Shown here piece by piece: positions 28,401 through 37,400 of a DNA stretch of 64,000 nt. A program made the position numbers and the translations under genes. The stretch lies in contig NC_134644.1 of the NCBI RefSeq assembly GCF_030463565.1, positions 112,905,684 through 112,969,683 on the forward strand. The letters run 5' to 3'. Under the pieces are notes generated by a model that was given only the letters and a program-made list of their open reading frames with translations, was not told where the DNA came from and searched no databases. This DNA comes from Pelecanus crispus. Taxonomy: Eukaryota; Chordata; Aves; Pelecaniformes; Pelecanidae. Numbering within the stretch: the first letter of the stretch is position 1; every line of letters begins with the position of its first letter.

Positions 28401-31400
28401 TCCCTCCAACGCCTGCATTGGCCGTTATATTCTCAATATGCAAATCACATCTTGTGGTCACACATATCAGCGATGTCTTGGAGATTTTTATGTTCTTTTT
28501 AACCCTTGGTGTGCAGGTATGAACTCTAGTGATGATCAGATAGTTTTAAGAAAAATGCTAGGGATGAGTAAAAATGTTCAACATATTCATTACTTAGCTG
28601 GTAATTAAGGGATGAAGTCACAGAAACAATGAGAAACAAGGAGGGATCTTATTTTGTTATTTTTTATTTTTTCCTCCAAGTTCAAGACTGTCTCAAGCCA
28701 GTGTTTTGATTTGTTTTCTTAATGGTAGTAGGGATGTAGTGTAATTTTTTTCCCCCACTTTTACACTGTCTTGACAGGACAAGAAACAATGGGCAGAAAC
28801 TGAAATACAGGAGGTTTCCTCTGAACATCAGGAAACACTTTTTCACTGTGAGGGTGACTAAGCACTGGCACAGGTTGCCCAGAGAGATTGTGGAATCTCC
28901 ATCCTTGGAGATATTCAAAAGCCATCTGGACATGGTCTTGGGCAATTGGCTCCAGGTGTCCCTGCTTGAGCAGGGGGGTTGGATCAGACAACCTCCAGAA
29001 GTCCCTTCTAACCTCAACCATTCTGTGATTCGATGAATTCTGTGGTATCGCCATGAAATAATATAGTACAAATACAAATGAAATTCTGTAGATCTGGTTC
29101 TGGTAGCAAGCAATTCTGGAGTCTGTAGGACCTTGCCAAAATTATTACATGGCAAATATTTACATTATCTGTGCTTTTGATTTGATCAAAATCAAATACC
29201 CAACTCTAAGTGCACAGTGTTTGACTCCTAGAACAGCTTCACGTAAAGATAAATTGCAAGCTCTGTAATTCAGGTGTACTACACCAGGGAGAGACTTAAT
29301 AAAGATAATATCTAGCTGTAGAAATGAATTGTCTGTGAATGTTTAAAGAGCCTGCACACTTGAACGTGTTTAAAAGTATAAATCAAAAATAGGTAGGAAA
29401 AGAAAGAGGGATCCAGTGAAGTAGAAGATACAGAAGTGCTAGAAATGTACATATTGTCTGACTGACAGCTCTTCATCTTTCCCAGATGACCCTGTATATA
29501 TGGACAATCAGGCCCACAGAGAAGAATATGTTCTGAATGAACATGGGATACTGTATGAAGGAGTTCACAAGCATATTACCTCTCGACCATGGCACTTTGG
29601 ACAGGTACTTTTTGAAGATTTGTTCAAACGTGGATGTCATCCATATACAGATAAATGAAGTGTTACCCATATTTTTTCAGAAATGCATGTTATGTTATGG
29701 AGTATGAAAGGCTTTTAGGACCAGTCCAGACTATGCATGCACAAAACAAAATGTTTAGGAATCTCACTGTAGCCTAAAAAACTGGAAGGAAGTTTTCTGT
29801 AGTAAAATTAAGGAAACTGCAGAATGTTCTTGGAAAAGGGGAAAGAGAATGTTGTGGTTCTGAAGGAAAATTATTCCATTGGTCAAACATAAGCAAAAAT
29901 GACATATTTTTCCCTTTGGTTTTCCTTCAGGCAGATAGAAAAAACTATGCAGACCACTAGGAGCTAAACTTGATTAAAAAAAAAAAAAAATGCAGGGGAG
30001 GAGAGACGGCATCTCATATACATGAAAAAGACTGGATTGACAAGAAAGGAACTTTATCCATGTCAGAATATCATGATGCCTGTGTTATCTTGTCTTTTCT
30101 TTTAGTTTGAAGAAGGGATTCTGGATATCTGCTTGAAAATCCTAGACATGGGTGCAAGTTACCATCAAGGTTCTGATCGCGACCATTGTTGGCGCAACGA
30201 TCCTGTGCATGTCAGCATGGTGGTAAATCACATGGTAAGACCTGTAGTGTGCCTGACTTCTGAATAGGTCGGGTCATTATATTCATTATATTATAAAAGG
30301 ACAAATTGCACCGTATTCTAACATGGTATGAGTAGCAGGGAAAATCTTTTCTGTGCTCAGATTCACAGGAAAAACTAACTTGCAATACTAATCTCTGATT
30401 CTGTGATATGCTTAGGATGTGAAGACATGGTCAGCTATTTTAAAAGGTTGTTTTTCTTTTCTCTTTCTAGATAAGCAGCCATACCACTAACAGTATCATG
30501 AAGATTCCAGAAACCAATGATTACCTGAAAGGAACAAAACCATTTTCCTGGAATGGAAGTGTCCCTATTCTTCAGCAGTGGTACAACGGCAGATGCAGGC
30601 CGGTCAGATATGGGTACTGTGGGTCTCTTGCTTCAGTAATGTGCACAGGTATGATATTTCAGTCTACCCTTACCTAGTTATCCAGAAAGGAAGAGAGGAA
30701 ACCAGGATCAAAAACCTCTGACCCTAAAAACACCTGGAAGAATACTACTCACAAGCACTTTACTAGAAAAGAAATGGAATATTTTTCTCTTGTTATGATA
30801 CGGCATGGCTCCTAACATAGTATTTATTATCAACCTACTGCTTTCCTATACAGCCTGAAGAGCAAGTAGAAAAGCAGTACTGTCTCTTCTGTGACCTTTA
30901 TATCATGCAGCTATCACTGCTACAGCTTTTATTAAAACACAGAGCAAGTGCAGCATCGTGGAGCCAAAATTTATCCTTTGGCTGAGGTTTGAAGGATGAG
31001 AAAAAATGCTAAGTTATGAACAGGAAGAAGACCTCTAACAATGTCTCCTCCAACACATAAAAGCAGCAGGCTACCATCTTCTTTTACTGTAAAAGATGAG
31101 ATAACAGTGAACTAAACTCTGCAGACAAAAAAATAGAGTTCCAACTTTATACCATTTATTTACTGAATCTGCCTCTACATTGAAGAAAATTAGATTGATA
31201 TTCCATAGATGAATCTACATGTACTACACCTTGTTTACAAAAAAAAAATATGGTGTTTTATTAATGCAGGATCAGGTTTGTTATTTCTGAACTTAGAACA
31301 GATCTGGTTTTGTTTTGGTTTGGTTTTAAGCTGGAAAAGTAACAAGCTGTTCCTTTCTGCTAGGCTCCCTTCTGACTACTTTTCAACCACTAAAAAAGAA

Positions 31401-34400
31401 GTTTGGAAGACAGAATCACTGCATCCCAAATATTGCCTCCTATCCATTGTGTTTATATAATTGCAAAGTAGAATATAGGAGAATTAGTTATAAAATAAGT
31501 GAAGGATTTGCTTGATTAATTACCGTTTGTAATGACTTGTGAATATTTTTTTCCTTACAGTGATGAGGTGTTTGGGTATTCCAAGCCGTGTTGTCACGAA
31601 CTTCCGTTTTCCATGCTCAATTGAGAATCCCCTTGCTATCAGTGAGATTTTTGACTGTACTGGAAAAAACCTGTGTGGTAAAGACAAACTATGGTAAATA
31701 AGAAATAAACAAGCTCTTTTGGTTTTGTTGACAATTAAATGATAAAGAGACTAGTATAAAACTAGCAGATTGATGTAACTCTTTCTTTGGTGTGGCAAGG
31801 CTGTTCAGTTTCCTAATAATGCATTTCAGAACCATGAAATTACTGAAGAGGCAGCCTGTTCAATCTGCATTTTCAAAAAAGAAAAAAAAACACCCACTTG
31901 TGAGAATTGATGCTACCTGCTTATCCTTCTCAGTTGAAAGAACAAGGCCATCAATCTTAGTAGCTGTAAAAATATTAAGTGGATCATGAAATGCAAGGGA
32001 AAATTTATCACAAATTAGGACTATTATCTTCAGTCATAATAACTTGGTTGATAATTAGGTTTTCTTCCTGAGGTTCCTTATCAAGGATTGCTTCATTCTT
32101 GTAAACCTTTCAATTCGTGTTCATGTAACTATGACATTATCACTCGTCATAGCGGAATTCCATGTTTTTACCCTTGGCCTGTATGTTCACAGTTTCACTG
32201 CACCAGAATTTTGTTTGTATCCAGGTCTCATCTGTGAGAGATTGTAATGAATTTTCTGCCCTTTCACATGCCAAAAAGATGAGGTCAAACTGAAGTACTA
32301 AGGGAATGAGGATCTTATTTTAGCACAAAAGACTTAAGAGTTTATTCTTTGTTAAGCCATTAAAAAGACTACTACAGTAAGTGACTTTCCTCTAAAGAAC
32401 CAGAAGGAAAATGTAAGGGAAATAAACCAGTTAAACAAAAGAAGAGTGCTGGCACGTTATCAACTAAAAAAAGCAGGGCTATACAAAGAAAGTTTTTGAT
32501 CAGGTATGCAGGGTCTGGAACAAATTTCCAGTCCAAGTGACATAAAGCAAAACAAACAACTCCTGTCCCCAGACATCATTAACAGTGTTAAGACAAGTCT
32601 CCAGTTGATTAAAAAGTTATCTCTGACATGGTTTTCCTCCATTGTAAGGCATTGAACTTGATGATCCAAGAGATGTCGTTAATCCTATATTCCTGCATCC
32701 CACAGGCGATATCACTGCTGGAATGAATCTTGGATGGCTCGCAGAGACCTAAATCAATGCTGTGGTGATTGGCAGTGTCTGGATCCGACACCTTTGGAAA
32801 CAGGCAGAGGTAACTGTTTCCTACAACTATAATGGTTTTCCTCAGCTTATGTTGTTGAGTTTCTCTACTACTCAGGTTACAACCTGTTATAACATTTTTG
32901 TTATCTATTTTGTTAGGTTCAGCTTGCAGCGGTCCTACATGGGTTCGAAGCATCAGAGAAGGGGAACTGGACTTGGACTATGATGGTCATCATATGTTTT
33001 CTCGAGTAAACTCAAACTATGTTGGCTGGCTTTCCCAAAACAATGCCAAAAAAACAAAATTTTTCTGCGACGCTTGGCCATGTGGACAACATCTGATCAC
33101 CAAGAGTGTTGGCAGTGAGCAATTTGAAAATATCACTGGGGCTTACAAATATGAACTAGGTATGATGAAAAGTCATTAAATGGGTTAGAGGAAATTTTAA
33201 ATGCTAATCATATAAAATCATCAATGTAGTCTGCCTTGTGTTAAAATAAGTAGAACAATCTGAAATTGTCTTTTCTGAGAAAGAGGAAGATGCCTTTCTG
33301 TTCAAAGACCTTGATTCTTAAACTTCTAGACATATTTAGGTAATTCAATCAAAACACAGAGTAATTACATCCACTTAGGATAGGATAGAATAGGATAAGA
33401 TATTTCAGTTGGAAGGGACCTACAACGATCATCTAGTCCAACGGCCTGATCAATTCAGGGCTGACCAAAAATTAAAGCACGTTATTAAGGACATTGTCCA
33501 AATGCCTCTTCTTAAGGCACTGACGGGCATGGGACATTGACTACCTCTCTAGGAAGCCTGTTCCAGTGTTTGACCGCCCTCTCAATGGAGAAACGCTTCC
33601 TAATGCCCAGTCTAAACCTCTCCTGGCACAGCTTTGAACCATTCCCACACGTCCTATCACTTGATCCCAGGGAGAAGAGATCAGCATCTCCCTCTCCACT
33701 TCCCCTCCTCAGGAAGCTGTAGAGAGCAATGAGGTCACCCTTCAGACTCCTTTTCTCCAAACTAGACAAACCCAAAGTCCTTAGCTGCTCCTCACAGGAC
33801 ATGCCTTCCAGCCCTCTTAATACCACTATTTGTATGCACACATTTTGGTCTCACCTGTACAGTAGTTTAAAATATTAACAGACTTTAAATAATCTAAAAA
33901 CCTCTAAATTCTTTTAAACCGAGGATTAACTTCTTGCTTGTTGCTTCTTGTAGCATGCCTGTCAGAAAATACGCTTAGTTACTAAATTCATGTATTATTA
34001 GGGTATTCTGCTGTTCTTACTTTGGGCTACTGATCATTGATTTTCATCTTCCAGTAGTAGGGAGAAATTCAACCAGCAAAATTGCCTGAAGGAATGAAGG
34101 GTGGATTACAGTCGATTGTAAAATTGCAAGCTCTGGTGTTTTGGTTTTTTTTTTTTTTGGTTTTTTTTTTTTTTTGAACAGGAACAAAAAAGAAAACAAT
34201 TGATCCTTTCTTTGTTTGAATGGTGTATTTTGCCTTTGGAGAGACATGGTAGCATTTCATATTCACCCTAACCCTTATAAAGAATTATATTTTTATATAT
34301 AGTTTATATATATTTTTATATTTTATATTTTATAAAAAACTATATTTTTATAGTTTTACACTAACTGTACATTTTGAGGTTTACATGACCATTTTTAAAT

Positions 34401-37400
34401 TTAACTAATACAATTAAAATTTTTTTTTAATGTTTTTCTGGGATATTTGTTTTCTTCTATGCATTCAGACTACTGTATCTTGTGTTTCATTATCTGGTGG
34501 ATTTGTTCTACACCAAGCTACTACATTAGGTTTCAGGAAGGAGGAGGAAGAAATTTAATGATCTTTATTATTTGGGTAGATGAGACTTCTTGTACCTCCA
34601 GCAGATTCATCATGTATCTTTTTCAACAGGATCTGTGAAAAACAAAGAAGCCTATTACCGGGCTTACAGAAGAATTCACCCAGGGTACTGCAATGCTTCC
34701 AACTGTCATATTGAGAGAGAGTTATCATCTCTGAAAAACCCATTTTTGAGTGACTCTGGTATTAACATGAGGTTAAAGATGGCTAACTGCCCAATGTATG
34801 GTGAAGATGTCCAACTGCACTGGCTACTTGAAAATTTGCGTAGTGAAAACAAAACCCTGAAGTTTAATTTGTGTGCACAAATAGTGACCTACAGTGGTTG
34901 CCCAATGGATCAATTTTGGAAAGACAGTGTGAATGTCACGTTGGGTCCAAGGGAAGGTAAGAAGGTGAATTTGTCTAATACCCTTTTGTCCACTGGAGCT
35001 AGTTTGTTTTTTAGGATTAGTGGAGACTTCCTAATAGTGGTGGGAAGTAAAATGAATACAATGTTAAATATTCACAGCTGAATTCACTTTAGGGTCATCA
35101 CTCAAAAATCAACACGGTGTTAATAGTAATGCATAGTGGCAGGTAAATCATAAGTCTTTCCTTAATTTCTCAAGGCTTAGAGATTCTTATGATCATTTAA
35201 AAACTTGTTTCTGCTAAAAGTTCAATTCTGGATTCTATATTCAATAGAAAGATAAAATTGCATCTGTCTATCAGAAAAGCAATTTGTTTCCTTTGGCAAG
35301 AAGATATTAGCCAGTGTAAAACACTTGTTTTGAGGACTAAAGTAATTATTTCTAGATATGCCATATGCTGTGAAGTGCAAAGGTGTATCAGAACATAAAC
35401 ACTTGTTTTCATGGTTAATATCTTTTTCTGGAAGAAAAGTGATCCCTTTAATTAAAACACATCATTATAAGACAAAATTTCATACCTAATATAAACATTC
35501 TGTTTTACCAAGCTTTAATTTGCCTACATTTGAATTATTGCTTTAAGAATTACACTGGAATGAAGGTTTCCAAATTTTGAAGAATAATAATAATGATAAT
35601 ACTACTAATAATGAACTTCCTTGTAAATGCACTGATACAGTTATATTAACTGAAAACTTTGAAGCTGGTTGTTGAAAGTAACAATGTATCACCCTAAGCC
35701 AGGAAAAAATCATGACTGTTTTCAAAGATGCAGTGATAACTTAATATTTAATTAAGTCTTTGTGAGTGCTGGTTAAACTTTAGGAGGAAGGAAAGTGGAA
35801 ATATTAGCCAAAAAATCAGAAAAAAAAACCCCAAAAATGTATTTGTTTTACAGTGAAAAAAATTCCACTCTGTATATCATATAGTCAATATGGACCTTAT
35901 CTCTGTGATCACAACATTATGAAAGTAGTTGCTGTCTCAGACCCAGAGTGTGGAGAAGTTCTGATGGTGAGCAGGGATATCGTGATCAACAGGCCACCAG
36001 TTATTGTAAAGGTAAAGAACTTTAACTGTGGGATTTGTGATCTAAGGAACAGATTTATGGACTCTTATTGGCCACCTCCTAGGTACAATGCTGATAAACT
36101 TGAAATTCTTTTTTTCTTTTCTTTTATTGTATTTTTTATTTTAGCAAGATCAGTGTGATTTTAAATGTATAACAGTTGACTCTAGAGTGGTGTATAGAGA
36201 TCACAGAAGTAAATCAGAACAAAATGTGTATGAATAATCCTTTTTTTTTTTTTCCTTACATTTATTTACTTCATTGTTAGTTTGTAAGGGTTACAAAATG
36301 TAAAATGTGGGTTTTTTTATTTTCTGACTAGCTACTGAGCCAGCCCAGGCTGAAAGTACCATGTACTGCAGAAATCTCCTTCTGCAATCCTCTCCAGGAA
36401 GATATGAAGAACTGCGTAATGACGTTAGAAGGCTGTGGTTTATTCAAAGAGCCGATGACCATTGAGTAAGATCATCAATTATTTAAATGGGGATAATATT
36501 GGGGGTTGAGCAGGTTTTGAGGAAGACAACTGTTCTGATATTTTTGCTGTGTAGGATCTGAACAGGACTTTTTGCCCCTTATTACTCTGAGACTCCATTA
36601 AAAGCCTCAACCCTCTTGAAACTGATGGGTCATTTAAAGCTGGCAAGATATGCTGCTGCTTCCTTTTTCTCAAGATTTAATTTAAGTGTGTGTTCCAAAT
36701 TTCTGTCTGAAAGGGAATGCACTCTTTTCTTTACAAGAAATTCTAGCTGGGTCCCCCATCACTTAAAATATTATTGAGTTTATAATAGCATTCTTCTAAA
36801 TATTCATGAACTGGCACCACATAAGTGAACAATTAGAAAATGACAGTGAGAAATAGCAATATGCATTCTAAGCTCATAACACGTTAATCACAGGAAGCTG
36901 GAAACTTCCAGGATGCTATAACATCCTAGGAAAAGTACCTGTTCATTAATATGCATTGCTGTTCTTCATGACAAGGAGAACTGACAGAAGAATGACTATT
37001 TTTGAGGGGAAGAAATTAGGAATAGTTCTTACTAAATAATAACGAACTCGATTGCACAAAGCTGCCCGATCCAACTTAGACTATTGGAAATGGAAAGCAG
37101 TAAATAATACATTTTTGAGGCAGAAGGGTGCTGCGTTTTTGAAGAATTCAAGACAGTATCATGAACAGGTTTCCAGTTCCAATTACAGAACCGACTATGG
37201 GAGTTTTCCAAATCTTCTTTTGGGACAGAAGTTGTTACCATGCTTTGCATAACACAGAATGTGTTTTTTTGGAGGAAGGCAAGAATAAGAAAGTTGTCGT
37301 AAGAGTTTGTCTCTGAAAACATGTCATAGCAAATCAAACCTAATTGTGTGCGCTCATCTTGTAGCACTTCAGGTCTCTGAGCTACCCAGGCTCCTAATTC

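Noticed and set aside
28682..29155. 157- and 97-codon minus-strand frames
   Set aside because: Antisense of the CR1 fragment in intron 3.
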